DNA from: VRUE01 sp963703175
GTDB taxonomy: Bacteria > Actinomycetota > Thermoleophilia > Solirubrobacterales > 70-9
NCBI GenBank assembly: GCA_963703175.1
Contig: OY969794.1
Span: 1,922,001 to 1,986,000 of the forward strand
DNA: 64,000 nt
Direction of reading: 5' to 3'
Numbering within the stretch: position 1 is the stretch's first letter; every line of letters starts with the position of its first letter. The notes under the pieces were generated by a model. That model did not search any database and had not been told where the DNA came from. It was given only the letters and a program-made list of their open reading frames with translations. This document shows, in pieces, positions 16,391-24,624 of the stretch. The position numbers and the translations under genes are program-made.

Positions 16391-18534
16391 TTAATGAAGA
16401 GCATCTCCTCGTACTTCGGCAGCGGCCAAAGATCGTCGGCGACGACCTTCTCCAGCTTGTCGGCGGCCTCACGAACCTCGTCCATCGCGGCGATCTGCTT
16501 GTCGCGGGCGTGGATCGCCATGTCGAGGCCCTCGAGGCCTGGGTCGGCGTTCGCCTCCTCCAGTTTGGCCAGCGACCTGCCCAACGCTTCCAGGGTCGCC
16601 TTGACCTCGCCCGCGACGCCGTCGGCCACGCCGGACTCCTTGATCAGCGCCATGTAGCGCAGCGCCGCCGGCAGGATCATCGTCTTGGCGATCGAGTGCG
16701 TGGTCTCCGCCTCAATGTTGGCGCGGATCCAGTACTGCTCGATCCAGACCTCGTAACGCGACTCCAGCTCGCGCTTGGAGAGTACGTCGTAGTTCTCGAA
16801 GGCGGCGACCGTCTGATCGCTGAGCACTTCGGGCAGCGCGTCCGGCGTCGTCCGCAGGTTCTTCAGGCCACGCTGTTCGGCCTCGGCGTGCCACTCCTCG
16901 GAGTAGTTGTCGCCGCTGAAGCAGACCTGCTTGTTGGCCGCGTAGCTCTCCTTGACGATCTCGATCACGGCCTGTGGCATCTCCTCGCCGCCGGAGATCT
17001 TCTCCTCCAGCTTGCCGGCGAGCTCGTCGATCGCCTCGGCGGCGATCGTGTTGAGCACCGTGTTGGGGAAGGCCAGCGACATGCTCGATCCCAGCGCCCG
17101 GAACTCGAATTTGTTGCCGGTGAAGGCGAAGGGGGAGGTGCGGTTGCGGTCGCCGCCGTGCATCGGCAGCGTTGGCAGGACGGTCGCCCCCAACTCGAGG
17201 AACGAGGCCGGCGTATTCGGATCGCCTTCCCCCGTCGCGATCGCCTCGAATACCTTCTCCAGCTCGCCGCCGAGGAAGATCGAGATGATCGCCGGCGGCG
17301 CCTCGTTGGCGCCGAGCCGGTGGTCCTGGCCGATGTTGGCGACCGAGGCACGCAGCAGCCCCTGGTGCTTGTTGACGGCTTGGATCACCGCGGCGCAGAA
17401 GAAGAGGAAGTGGATGTTGTCGGCCGGCGTCTTGCCGGGGTCGAGCAGGTTGGTGCCGGTGTCGGTTCCCATCGACCAGTTGTTGTGCTTGCCCGAGCCG
17501 TTGACGCCGGCGAAGGGCTTCTCGTGCAGGAGGCAGACCAGCCCGTAGCGGCGGGCGACACTTTCCAGCACTTGCATCATCAGCTGCTGGTGGTCGGAGC
17601 CGACGTTCGAGTTCTCGAACACGGGCGCGATCTCGTACTGCGCCGGCGCGACCTCGTTGTGGCGGGTCTTGACCGGGATGCCGAGCTTGCGCATCTCCAG
17701 CTCGGCCTCGAGCATGCAGGCGAGCACCCGCTCGGGGATCGAGCCGAAGTAGTGGTCGTCCAGCTCGTGCCCCTTGGGCGGCTTGGCGCCGAACAGGGTG
17801 CGGCCGGTGGAGATCAGGTCGGGACGCTCGAAGTAGTACTGCTCGTCGATCAGGAAGTACTCCTGCTCGGCGCCGACGGTGGTGAAGACGCGCTTGCTGT
17901 CCTCGTCGCCGAGCAGCCGCAGCGCTTTGATCGCGGAGCGCGAGAGCGCGTCCATCGAGCGCAGCAGCGGGATCTTGCCGTCGAGCGCCTCGCCGGTCCA
18001 CGAGGCGAAGGCGGTCGGGATGCAGAGCAGAGCGCCGTTCGGGTTCTCGAGGATGAAGGCGGGGGAGGTCGGGTCCCAGGCGGTGTAGCCGCGTGCCTCG
18101 AAGGTGGCGCGGACGCCGCCGGTCGGGAACGAGGACGCATCGGGCTCGCCCTGGATCAGCTCCTTACCGGAGAAGCCGGCGAGGGCCGTGCCCTCCTCGC
18201 CCGGGTCGAAGAAGGAGTCGTGCTTCTCGGCAGTCGAGCCGGTCAGCGGCTGGAACATGTGGGTGAAGTGGGTGGCGCCGTTCTCCAGCGCCCACTCCTT
18301 CATCGCCTCGGCGACGGCGTCAGCGAGGCTCGGGTCGAGCGCCTCGCCCTCGGCTAAGGACGCCTGCAGCTTCTCGAAGACGTCGCCGGGCAGCCTTTCG
18401 CGCTGCACGGCGACCGAGAATACGTTGGCGCCAAAGAGGTCATTCTCGGGCAGGGTCAGGTCGAGCGCGCCGAGGGCCTCCCCGTTGGAGCTCCACTGCG
18501 CTGCGGTCACGTTCTGCTGGCGGATACGAGTCAT
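16387..18534 (-). CDS. glnA: Type III glutamine synthetase (GlnN-type)
   Basis: Makes glutamine from glutamate, ammonia and ATP. The length of 715 residues and the domain layout are those of GSIII, not the 440-470-residue GSI or the GSII type. Landmarks are FGANVFS near the N-terminus, THFTHMFQPLTG, EKHDSFFD, GAEQEYFLID for the first metal-binding glutamate, VKTRHNEVAPAQYE, NGSGKHNNWSMGT, GANEAPPAIISIFLG, and GDRNRTSPFAFTGNKFEFR for phosphate and ATP contacts. GSIII lacks the adenylylation site, so control is probably at transcription. A perfect palindrome, TTGTACCGCGGTACAA, sits about 67 bp before the start. The ammonium channel gene lies 4.6 kb away. Confidence 0.95.
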   Translation of the reverse strand: MTRIRQQNVTAAQWSSNGEALGALDLTLPENDLFGANVFSVAVQRERLPGDVFEKLQASLAEGEALDPSLADAVAEAMKEWALENGATHFTHMFQPLTGSTAEKHDSFFDPGEEGTALAGFSGKELIQGEPDASSFPTGGVRATFEARGYTAWDPTSPAFILENPNGALLCIPTAFASWTGEALDGKIPLLRSMDALSRSAIKALRLLGDEDSKRVFTTVGAEQEYFLIDEQYYFERPDLISTGRTLFGAKPPKGHELDDHYFGSIPERVLACMLEAELEMRKLGIPVKTRHNEVAPAQYEIAPVFENSNVGSDHQQLMMQVLESVARRYGLVCLLHEKPFAGVNGSGKHNNWSMGTDTGTNLLDPGKTPADNIHFLFFCAAVIQAVNKHQGLLRASVANIGQDHRLGANEAPPAIISIFLGGELEKVFEAIATGEGDPNTPASFLELGATVLPTLPMHGGDRNRTSPFAFTGNKFEFRALGSSMSLAFPNTVLNTIAAEAIDELAGKLEEKISGGEEMPQAVIEIVKESYAANKQVCFSGDNYSEEWHAEAEQRGLKNLRTTPDALPEVLSDQTVAAFENYDVLSKRELESRYEVWIEQYWIRANIEAETTHSIAKTMILPAALRYMALIKESGVADGVAGEVKATLEALGRSLAKLEEANADPGLEGLDMAIHARDKQIAAMDEVREAADKLEKVVADDLWPLPKYEEMLFIK

Positions 18535-18600
18535 CGCTGGTCAATTCCTCACTTGGTCGAAGAGCCCACGCAATGTAATGGGACGGCGCTCAAAATGCCT

Positions 18601-18616
18601 TTGTACCGCGGTACAA
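18601..18616. promoter_or_regulatory. Perfect 16-bp palindrome TTGTACCGCGGTACAA upstream of glutamine synthetase
   Basis: A dyad without a spacer, centred about 75 bp before the glnA start, in a gap that otherwise is AT-richer than its surroundings. The size and symmetry fit a dimeric repressor operator (TetR-, GntR- or MerR-like). It does not match the GlnR or AmtR consensus I know, so the regulator is unknown. Confidence 0.5.
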
Positions 18617-18661
18617 CGATCGCCGGGCAGCCTTGTCCATCGGTTGAGCCGACGGGTGGAT

Positions 18662-19678
18662 TCAGCTCAGCGGGCGTCGCAGGGTGGCGATGACCCGCTC
18701 GACCGCGTCCTGGTCCGGCTGCACCGGCGTGCCGCGGCGCCTCACCGCGAGCCAGGTCAGCGCCGCGCCGGCAGCGGAGCCACCGATCCCGAGGACGAGG
18801 AAGGCGGCCTCGGTGTCGATGCGCCCAACCAACCAGCCGAAGTTCATGCCGAAGAAGCCGGTGAGGAAGGTCAGCGGCAGGAAGATCGTCGCCACTACCG
18901 TCAGCCAGTACATCGTCTCGTTCATCCGCAGGTCGATCAGCTTCGCCATCGAGTCAGCGGCGGCGTCGATCCCGTCGACCAGCCGGTTGAGCTGCTCGTA
19001 GACGCGCTCGAAGTAGCGCTCGTTGTCGGTCTCGAGCCCGTCGACCTGGCCGATCTCCTCGCCGATCCGCTCGAAGATCCCACGCTGCGGGCCGAGCTGG
19101 CGGCGCATCGTCGTCAGCCTCAGGTTGATCGCCCGCAGCGTCCCCATCCGCACCCGCGCGCTGCCGCTGGTGCCCGCCAGAGCCTGGATCCCCTCCAGGG
19201 CGAGCTCGGTGTCGCTGAGCGCGTCGAAGGCGGTCATGACCATCGCGTCGAGGACGGCGTAAACGACGTACTGCTCGCTGCGTCCCTCGGCGCTGTAGCC
19301 GGGCAGGAGCTCGGGCAGGGAGACGCGCTCGCGATGGACGGTGAGCAGGTAGTCGCCGTGGACGAGCACGTTGACTTCGATTGCCTGCAGCCGGGGCGGA
19401 TCCTCGCCCTTGCCGGGGGCGGCCTCCAGGTAGCAGTGGAACGGGAAGACGACCTGTTGGCGGTTGGCGTTGAACCTGCGTGACGGCCGCTCTCCTCGTT
19501 CGAAATCGAGCAGCGGGCGCAGCGCATCCGGCGGGATGTCGAGCGCCTTGCCGAGCTCCTCTCGGCTCAGGTCGGCAACGCAGAGATCGATCCAGAAGAA
19601 GCCCCCGCTCGCGCGCAGCGCCGCGATCCGCTTGCGCTCGCTGCCGCCCAGGCCCTCGACGATCTCGCTCATCGCCAA
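18662..19678 (-). CDS. corA: CorA-family magnesium/divalent cation transporter
   Basis: 338 residues. The large cytoplasmic N-terminal domain (FWIDLCVADLSREELGKALD, VVFPFHCYLEA, LTVHRERVSLPELL, LRLTTMRRQLGPQRGIFERI) is followed by two C-terminal helices. The first ends with the selectivity motif GMNFG (about residue 277) in the context FLTGFFGMNFGWL, and the second is AAFLVLGIGGSAAGAALTWLAV. This is the pentameric CorA layout for Mg2+ influx. An alternative start two codons downstream (MSEIVEG) is equally good. It follows glnA on the same strand after a 127-bp gap but is the upstream gene, and no shared promoter is evident. Confidence 0.9.
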   Translation of the reverse strand: MAMSEIVEGLGGSERKRIAALRASGGFFWIDLCVADLSREELGKALDIPPDALRPLLDFERGERPSRRFNANRQQVVFPFHCYLEAAPGKGEDPPRLQAIEVNVLVHGDYLLTVHRERVSLPELLPGYSAEGRSEQYVVYAVLDAMVMTAFDALSDTELALEGIQALAGTSGSARVRMGTLRAINLRLTTMRRQLGPQRGIFERIGEEIGQVDGLETDNERYFERVYEQLNRLVDGIDAAADSMAKLIDLRMNETMYWLTVVATIFLPLTFLTGFFGMNFGWLVGRIDTEAAFLVLGIGGSAAGAALTWLAVRRRGTPVQPDQDAVERVIATLRRPLS

Positions 19679-19783
19679 GCGAGGCTAGAGCCGCCCGCGG
19701 ACACGCCTGCTGGGCGCTGGGTTGGCTCGATCCAATAGCCTCCGCGAGCCCGTTCCAAGCCAGAATCCGGAGGATCGACCCGA

Positions 19784-21784
19784 ATGTTCGTATCCAAGGC
19801 CGCCGTCGTCGGCGGCGGCACCATGGGGGGCGAGATCGCGCAGGCGATCGCCGCTTCTGACATCCCCGTCGTCGTCAAGGACATCGACCAGAAGTTCGTC
19901 GATGCCGCGGTGGAGAAGGCCCGCGCCGTCACCGAGGGCCAGCTCGCTCGTCTGGTCAAGAAGGAGAAGCTGACCCAGGAGCAGGCGGACGCTCGCCTCG
20001 CCGAGGTGATGGGGCTGATCTCCGGCACGACCAGCTACGGCGACTTCGGCGACGTCGACTTCGTGGTCGAGGCGGTGCCGGAGAAGATGGAGATCAAGCA
20101 GGCGGTCTTCCGCGGGCTCGACGCCGCCACCCCCGGCCACGCGATCCTCTCCTCGAACACCTCCTCGCTCTCGATCACCGAGATCGGCGAAGCGACCCTG
20201 CGGCCCGACAAGGTCGTCGGCTTCCACTTCTTCTACCCGGCGTCGGTGATGCCGCTGGTCGAGGTGATCGCCAGCGAGGACACCTCGTCGGAGACCGCCA
20301 CCGCCGCCTACAACTTCGCCCAGGCGATCAAGAAGCAGCCGATCGTCTGCGGTGAGGTCCCCGGCTTCGTCGTCAACCGCATCCTGATGGCGACGATCGG
20401 CGAGATCTGGCGCGCCCAGGAGGCGCAGGGACTCTCGCTGAAGGCAATCGACGAGGCGATCGCGGCGGCCAAAGGCGCACCGATGGGCCCCTTCTTCCTC
20501 ACCGACTTGCTTGGGCTTGACACCGTCCTGCACGTCGCCGAGCACCTCAACAAGTCCTACGGCGAGAGCTTCTACGTCCACAAAGGCCTGCAGGGCCTGG
20601 TCGCCGACGGCAAGCTCGGCGCCAAGAGCGGCGGCGAGGGCTTCTTCAAGGACGGCGAGCAGAACATCCCCGGCGACGCCGATCCCGACGCCGAGGAGCT
20701 GGTCGCGATGTTCACCGGCCGGGCGCTGATTGAGGCCTGCCAGCTGGTCGAGGAGGGCGTCTGTTCGGTCCGCGACATCGACCTGGGGATGATGGCCGGC
20801 GCGGGCCTCGACCCACGCAAAGGCCTCTTCCCGCCCTTCTGGAAAGCCGATCTGGAGGGGCTCGACACGATCCTCGAGCGGATCGAGCAGCTCGAGGAGA
20901 AGCACGGCGAGCGTTTCGCCCCGCCGGTAACCCTGAAGCGGCTCGTCGCCCAGGGCCGCCTCGGCCTCAAGTCCGGCCAGGGCTTCTACCCGTACCCGCA
21001 GCCCGACGAGGGAGAGCAGGCCGACACCGTCAAGCTGGAGACCCGTGGCGACGTCGCGATCGCCTGGCTCGCCAATCTGCCGATGAACGCGATCTCGCCG
21101 GACGTGATCCGCGACCTGGGAGCGGTCTGGGAGAAGGTCAAGGCCTCCAATGAGGTCGGCGCGATGGTCGTCGTCTCCTCGGTCCCGGTCGTCTTCTCGG
21201 CCGGCGCGGACATCAAGGCCTTCACCCAGATGGACGACGGCTCCGGCGCCGACCTGCTGCACACCGCCCATGCGTTACTGCGCGAGTTCGGCAGCGATAG
21301 CGTCGCCTCGATCGCCGCGGTCAACTCGATCGCCTTCGGCGGCGGCTGCGAGCTGGCAATGGCCTGCGACGTGCGGATCGCCGCCGAGGCGGCGGTCTTC
21401 GGCCAGCCGGAGATCAAACTTGGGATCGTTCCGGGCTTCGGCGGGACGCAGCGCCTGCCGCGCCTGGTCGGCCCCAACAAGGCGCTCGAGATGAACCTGG
21501 TCGGCGACGCGATCCTCGCCGGCGAGGCGCTCGACTCGGGCCTGGTCAACCGTGTCGTCCCCGATCACGAGCTGTTCGAGACGGCGCTGATGTGGGGCCG
21601 CAAGCTGGCGGCTCAGGCGCCGATCGCCCGCGAGCAGATCAAGACCGCCTCGCACAAGGGTGACCTAGACGAGGGCATAGAGGCCGAGAAGCAAGCATTC
21701 GCTACCGCCTTCGGCAGCGAGGACGCCAAAGAGGGAATCAGCGCTTTCCTAGGCAAGCGAACCCCAAAGTGGAGCGGCAAGTAG
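19784..21784 (+). CDS. 3-hydroxyacyl-CoA dehydrogenase / enoyl-CoA hydratase fusion (dehydrogenase first)
   Basis: 666 residues. The first about 290 residues are the NAD-dependent 3-hydroxyacyl-CoA dehydrogenase: VVGGGTMGGEIAQAIA, VVEAVPEKMEIKQ, LSSNTSSLSIT, GFHFFYPASVMPLVEV and GEVPGFVVNRI. A second dehydrogenase C-domain follows to about residue 405. The C-terminal part is an enoyl-CoA hydratase/crotonase: VVFSAGADIKAF, AFGGGCELAMACD (oxyanion hole), and FGQPEIKLGIVPGFGGTQRL with the catalytic glutamate. E. coli FadB/FadJ have the hydratase first. The reversed order is known from archaeal crotonyl-CoA hydratase/hydroxybutyryl-CoA dehydrogenases and some actinobacteria. The role is fatty-acid beta-oxidation. 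No thiolase is adjacent. It overlaps the sirtuin start by 16 bp. Confidence 0.93.
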   Translation: MFVSKAAVVGGGTMGGEIAQAIAASDIPVVVKDIDQKFVDAAVEKARAVTEGQLARLVKKEKLTQEQADARLAEVMGLISGTTSYGDFGDVDFVVEAVPEKMEIKQAVFRGLDAATPGHAILSSNTSSLSITEIGEATLRPDKVVGFHFFYPASVMPLVEVIASEDTSSETATAAYNFAQAIKKQPIVCGEVPGFVVNRILMATIGEIWRAQEAQGLSLKAIDEAIAAAKGAPMGPFFLTDLLGLDTVLHVAEHLNKSYGESFYVHKGLQGLVADGKLGAKSGGEGFFKDGEQNIPGDADPDAEELVAMFTGRALIEACQLVEEGVCSVRDIDLGMMAGAGLDPRKGLFPPFWKADLEGLDTILERIEQLEEKHGERFAPPVTLKRLVAQGRLGLKSGQGFYPYPQPDEGEQADTVKLETRGDVAIAWLANLPMNAISPDVIRDLGAVWEKVKASNEVGAMVVVSSVPVVFSAGADIKAFTQMDDGSGADLLHTAHALLREFGSDSVASIAAVNSIAFGGGCELAMACDVRIAAEAAVFGQPEIKLGIVPGFGGTQRLPRLVGPNKALEMNLVGDAILAGEALDSGLVNRVVPDHELFETALMWGRKLAAQAPIAREQIKTASHKGDLDEGIEAEKQAFATAFGSEDAKEGISAFLGKRTPKWSGK

Positions 21785-22575
21785 CCGGTACAACCGGCCG
21801 ACGGGCCGATTCCCCACGCAAGACGGGGGAAATCGGCCCGTCGGCAGAGCTTGCGGAGCTGATCCGCGAGTCGAGTTGCACGGTGGCGCTTACGGGGGCC
21901 GGGGTCTCGGTGCCGTCCGGGATCCCCGACTTTCGTACGCCGGAGACTGGGCTCTGGGCGAACGTCGACCCGATGGAGGTCGCCCACATCGACGTCTTCG
22001 AACGTGACCCGGCGCGCTTCTGGTCCTACTACCGGCCGCGCTTTAACACGCTTGGCGATAAACGGCCGAACGGCGCCCATGAGGCGTTAGCCGAGCTCGA
22101 GCGGCGCGGGCTGCTGGCGGGCGTGATCACGCAGAACATCGACCGCCTCCACCGTGCTGCAGGCTCCGAGAACGTGGTCGAGGTGCACGGCTCGATCGCC
22201 AGCTCGACCTGCCGCAGCTGTGCCGTCTCCTACGGGCTGGACGAGGTCGATGCGCTATTCGACGGCGACGGCGTTGCCGTCTGCGCCTCCTGCGGTAGCG
22301 CGGTCAAACCGGACGTCGTCCTCTTTGGCGAGATGCTGCCCGAGGCGGCGATGAGGCGGGCGCAGGAACTTGCCGCGCAGGCCGAGCTAATGATCTGCAT
22401 CGGCACCTCGCTTGTCGTCCACCCAGTCGCCGGGCTCCCCGAGGTGACGAAGGCCTGCGGGGGACAGCTGGCGATCGTCACCATGGGGGCGACGCCCTAC
22501 GACGGCGACGCCGTGCTGAAGCTGGAGGGCGAGGTCGAGGAGGAGCTGGGCGCGTTGCTCGCGGCGCTGACCTAG
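21769..22575 (+). CDS. Sir2-family NAD-dependent protein deacylase (sirtuin)
   Basis: 268 residues. The Rossmann-fold NAD site (ALTGAGVSVPSGIPDFR), the TQNIDRLH motif, the catalytic histidine in VEVHGSI, the zinc-finger pairs CRSC and CASC, and GTSLVVHPVA are all present, so an active lysine deacylase is expected. The only in-frame start before the NAD motif is ATG 21769, inside the end of the beta-oxidation gene. The first 26 residues are then encoded partly by the palindrome at 21797-21845 and are not conserved sirtuin sequence. Sirtuins often reactivate acyl-CoA ligases by removing acyl groups, which would fit the overlap with a beta-oxidation gene. Confidence 0.9.
   Translation: MERQVAGTTGRRADSPRKTGEIGPSAELAELIRESSCTVALTGAGVSVPSGIPDFRTPETGLWANVDPMEVAHIDVFERDPARFWSYYRPRFNTLGDKRPNGAHEALAELERRGLLAGVITQNIDRLHRAAGSENVVEVHGSIASSTCRSCAVSYGLDEVDALFDGDGVAVCASCGSAVKPDVVLFGEMLPEAAMRRAQELAAQAELMICIGTSLVVHPVAGLPEVTKACGGQLAIVTMGATPYDGDAVLKLEGEVEEELGALLAALT
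21797..21845. repeat. 19-bp hairpin inside the sirtuin 5' coding end
   Basis: GCCGACGGGCCGATTCCCC pairs with its complement (one bulged A) around a 9-nt loop. It begins 13 bases after the stop of the dehydrogenase/hydratase gene, inside the N-terminal codons of the sirtuin. It looks like an intergenic palindrome that is now translated. Confidence 0.7.
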
Positions 22576-22577
22576 GC

Positions 22578-22946
22578 CTATCCGAGGCCTTCGGCCTTAG
22601 CCTTGGCCGCGGCGGCGATTTCCGCTTGCGTCACGTCTATCCCGGCTTCGTCGCACTTCCCGTTGATCGTGCGTGCTCGGGGGTTGTCGTAGTTGGCGCT
22701 GCGGGCACAGATTTCCTTTGCATCCTCGCCGCAACCGTTGACCGGTTCGCCGCCGACGCGACCCGCGACCACAGCCGAGACGCAGCCCGCCGCCGGTGCC
22801 GGTCGGCTGTCGCTGGCGGTAGCCAGGATCAGGGCAAGGATCACTCCGATCGTGACCAGGGTGCCCGCGAGGACGACGTTGCGCTCGCGCGGGGTGAGCC
22901 GGCGAAGCGGCGTGTTGACGCGCTGATAGTGGCCTTCCAACGGCAT
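22578..22946 (-). CDS. Small single-pass membrane hypothetical protein
   Basis: The start is taken at 22946 (MPLEGHYQRVNTPLRRLTPR), with AAGGTG about 10 bases upstream. The longer frame to 23141 would run into the amt leader. The 122-residue protein has a charged cytoplasmic N-terminus, one transmembrane helix (VVLAGTLVTIGVILALILA, about residues 24-42) and an outside domain with three or four cysteines (GCVSAVV, NGCGEDAKEIC, GKCDEAG). Conserved short proteins of this layout occur in Solirubrobacterales, and I know of no function. It is convergent with the sirtuin (2 bp apart) and divergent from amt. Confidence 0.65.
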   Translation of the reverse strand: MPLEGHYQRVNTPLRRLTPRERNVVLAGTLVTIGVILALILATASDSRPAPAAGCVSAVVAGRVGGEPVNGCGEDAKEICARSANYDNPRARTINGKCDEAGIDVTQAEIAAAAKAKAEGLG

Positions 22947-23162
22947 TTGCGGCACCTTAGCGCCTCCCGTATTTGTCCGATTCTCCATTTGGGAGAAGCA
23001 TTTCGGCCGATCTTTAGACGCGTGTACGTAGTGGTTGCTTCCCGATCGCGGCAGGGTGGCAGGCAACCGCCGCTGGGCTTTGTGAATGTCAATTGGAGAG
23101 TGCTCCGGATGACGCCCGATGGACTTGGCGGCTCCCATCACAAGAAAGGAAACACCGGATCA

Positions 23163-24515
23163 ATGGACTTGTTGGCGACGTTAGATACGGGTAACAACTC
23201 GTGGCAGATGACGGCCGCGACGTTGGTCGGCCTGATGAGCATCCCGGGGCTGGTCGTGCTCTACGGGGGCGTGATGCAGAAACGCTGGTCGGTGAACTCG
23301 ATGATGATGGCCTTCGTCGCCTTCGCGATCGTGCTCATCCTCTGGTGTCTGTTCGCCTTCAAAATGGCGTTCGGCACCCCGACGCACTTCATTTCGGACA
23401 GCGGCTTCTTCGGAAACTTCTGGGGCAAGCCGGGCTCGATATTGAGCAGCGCAAGCTTGCTGGGCGAAGCGCACATTCCCGAGTACGCCGAATTGGAATT
23501 CAGCTTCCCTGAGTCGACGCTGGCCTACTTCCAGATCGTCTTCGCGGCGATCACGCCGATCCTGATGTTGGGCTCGGTGCTGGGTCGGATCAACTTCAAG
23601 GCCTGGATGCCGTTCGTCGCGCTCTGGACGGTGTTTTGCTACACGATCAACGCCTTCTTGATCTGGGGCGGTGGCTTCTTCGCCCAGCACGGAGCGGTTG
23701 ACTTCTCCGGTGGTTACGTGATCCACCTCGCGGCCGGAGTCTCGGGCTTCGTCGCGGCGGCGGTGATCGGCCCGCGCCTGCAGCGCGATCGAGAGGTTGA
23801 CGCGCCGAACAACCTGGCGATGGTCGCGGTCGGCGCGGGTCTGCTCTGGATGGGCTGGAATGGCTTCAACGGCGGCGACTGGTACGAAGCCAGCGGAATC
23901 GCCTCGGCCGCAATCCTCAACACCAACCTCTGTACCGCAGTCGCCTTCCTGGTCTGGGTCGCCTATGACTACCTGACCGGGCGCAAACCGAGCCTGATCG
24001 GCAGCGTAAACGGGATGATCGTCGGACTCGTCGCGATCACCCCCGGAGCCGGCTTCGTCAACGGTTGGGGCGCGATCATCATCGGCGTCATCGCCTCGAC
24101 GCTCGTCTACTTCGCGCTCAATTACCTGAGCCGGGTGCGACCGTTCCGCAACGTCGACGACACGCTTGGCGTCGTCTATACCCATGGGTTCGCGGGTGTG
24201 GCGGGCGGCCTGTTGGTCGGTATCTTCGCCAACAGTTCGATGGCGGAAACGGTCCTCGCCGGGACGATCTCCGGCGGCGGGTTGCATCTGCTCGGCTGGC
24301 AGGCGCTGACCGCGCTCTGGGTGATCGTCTTCTCCGCGATCATGACGTTCATCCTGCTGAAAATCGTCAGCATCTTCGTGCCTCTACGGATGACCGAGGA
24401 AGACATGGAGACGGGCGACGTCGCCGTCCACGGCCACGAGGTGTACCCCTCCGACGTTCCCTCGCTCGGCTACCCCGACGGGGTGCCGGTGGCTGCCGGA
24501 GGAAGCGCGACCTAG
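23163..24515 (+). CDS. amt: Ammonium channel/transporter Amt
   Basis: The start is ATG 23163 behind GAAAGGAAA, giving 450 residues. The open frame upstream is not conserved. About eleven membrane helices are seen. The pore signature histidines are in GGYVIHLAAGVSGFVAAAVIG and YTHGFAGVAGGL, and the first helix carries the AATLVGLMSIPGLVVLYGG motif. It brings ammonium into the cell for glutamine synthetase. No glnK/glnB PII gene follows, which is the usual neighbour. A strong terminator follows at 24563 instead. Confidence 0.95.
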   Translation: MDLLATLDTGNNSWQMTAATLVGLMSIPGLVVLYGGVMQKRWSVNSMMMAFVAFAIVLILWCLFAFKMAFGTPTHFISDSGFFGNFWGKPGSILSSASLLGEAHIPEYAELEFSFPESTLAYFQIVFAAITPILMLGSVLGRINFKAWMPFVALWTVFCYTINAFLIWGGGFFAQHGAVDFSGGYVIHLAAGVSGFVAAAVIGPRLQRDREVDAPNNLAMVAVGAGLLWMGWNGFNGGDWYEASGIASAAILNTNLCTAVAFLVWVAYDYLTGRKPSLIGSVNGMIVGLVAITPGAGFVNGWGAIIIGVIASTLVYFALNYLSRVRPFRNVDDTLGVVYTHGFAGVAGGLLVGIFANSSMAETVLAGTISGGGLHLLGWQALTALWVIVFSAIMTFILLKIVSIFVPLRMTEEDMETGDVAVHGHEVYPSDVPSLGYPDGVPVAAGGSAT

Positions 24516-24562
24516 GGCAGAGCCGGACGTCCCTCCCTGGTCCGGCTGTCGCGAGCACCAAG

Positions 24563-24600
24563 AAAACCGCCCCCGTACTCTCCCGGGGGCGGTTTTCGTT
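24563..24600. terminator. Rho-independent terminator between amt and the LysR gene
   Basis: AAAACCGCCCCCG, an 8-nt loop, CGGGGGCGGTTTT, then CGTTT. The stem is 13 bp with A/T ends on both sides, so it should work in both directions for these convergent genes. Confidence 0.88.
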
Positions 24601-24624
24601 TGCCGTCAGGCGCTCAGATTTGGC

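Noticed and set aside
16510..18357. A 615-codon open frame on the plus strand
   Set aside because: Shadow of type III glutamine synthetase on the opposite strand. No domain can be recognised.
19685..21271. A 528-codon minus-strand frame
   Set aside because: Antisense of the dehydrogenase/hydratase fusion. Same Leu/Asp/Arg pattern as other shadows.
22626..23162. An extended N-terminus for Amt in the open frame upstream
   Set aside because: The extension is Arg-rich and overlaps the small membrane gene on the other strand, while ATG 23163 has a good ribosome site and starts the conserved protein.
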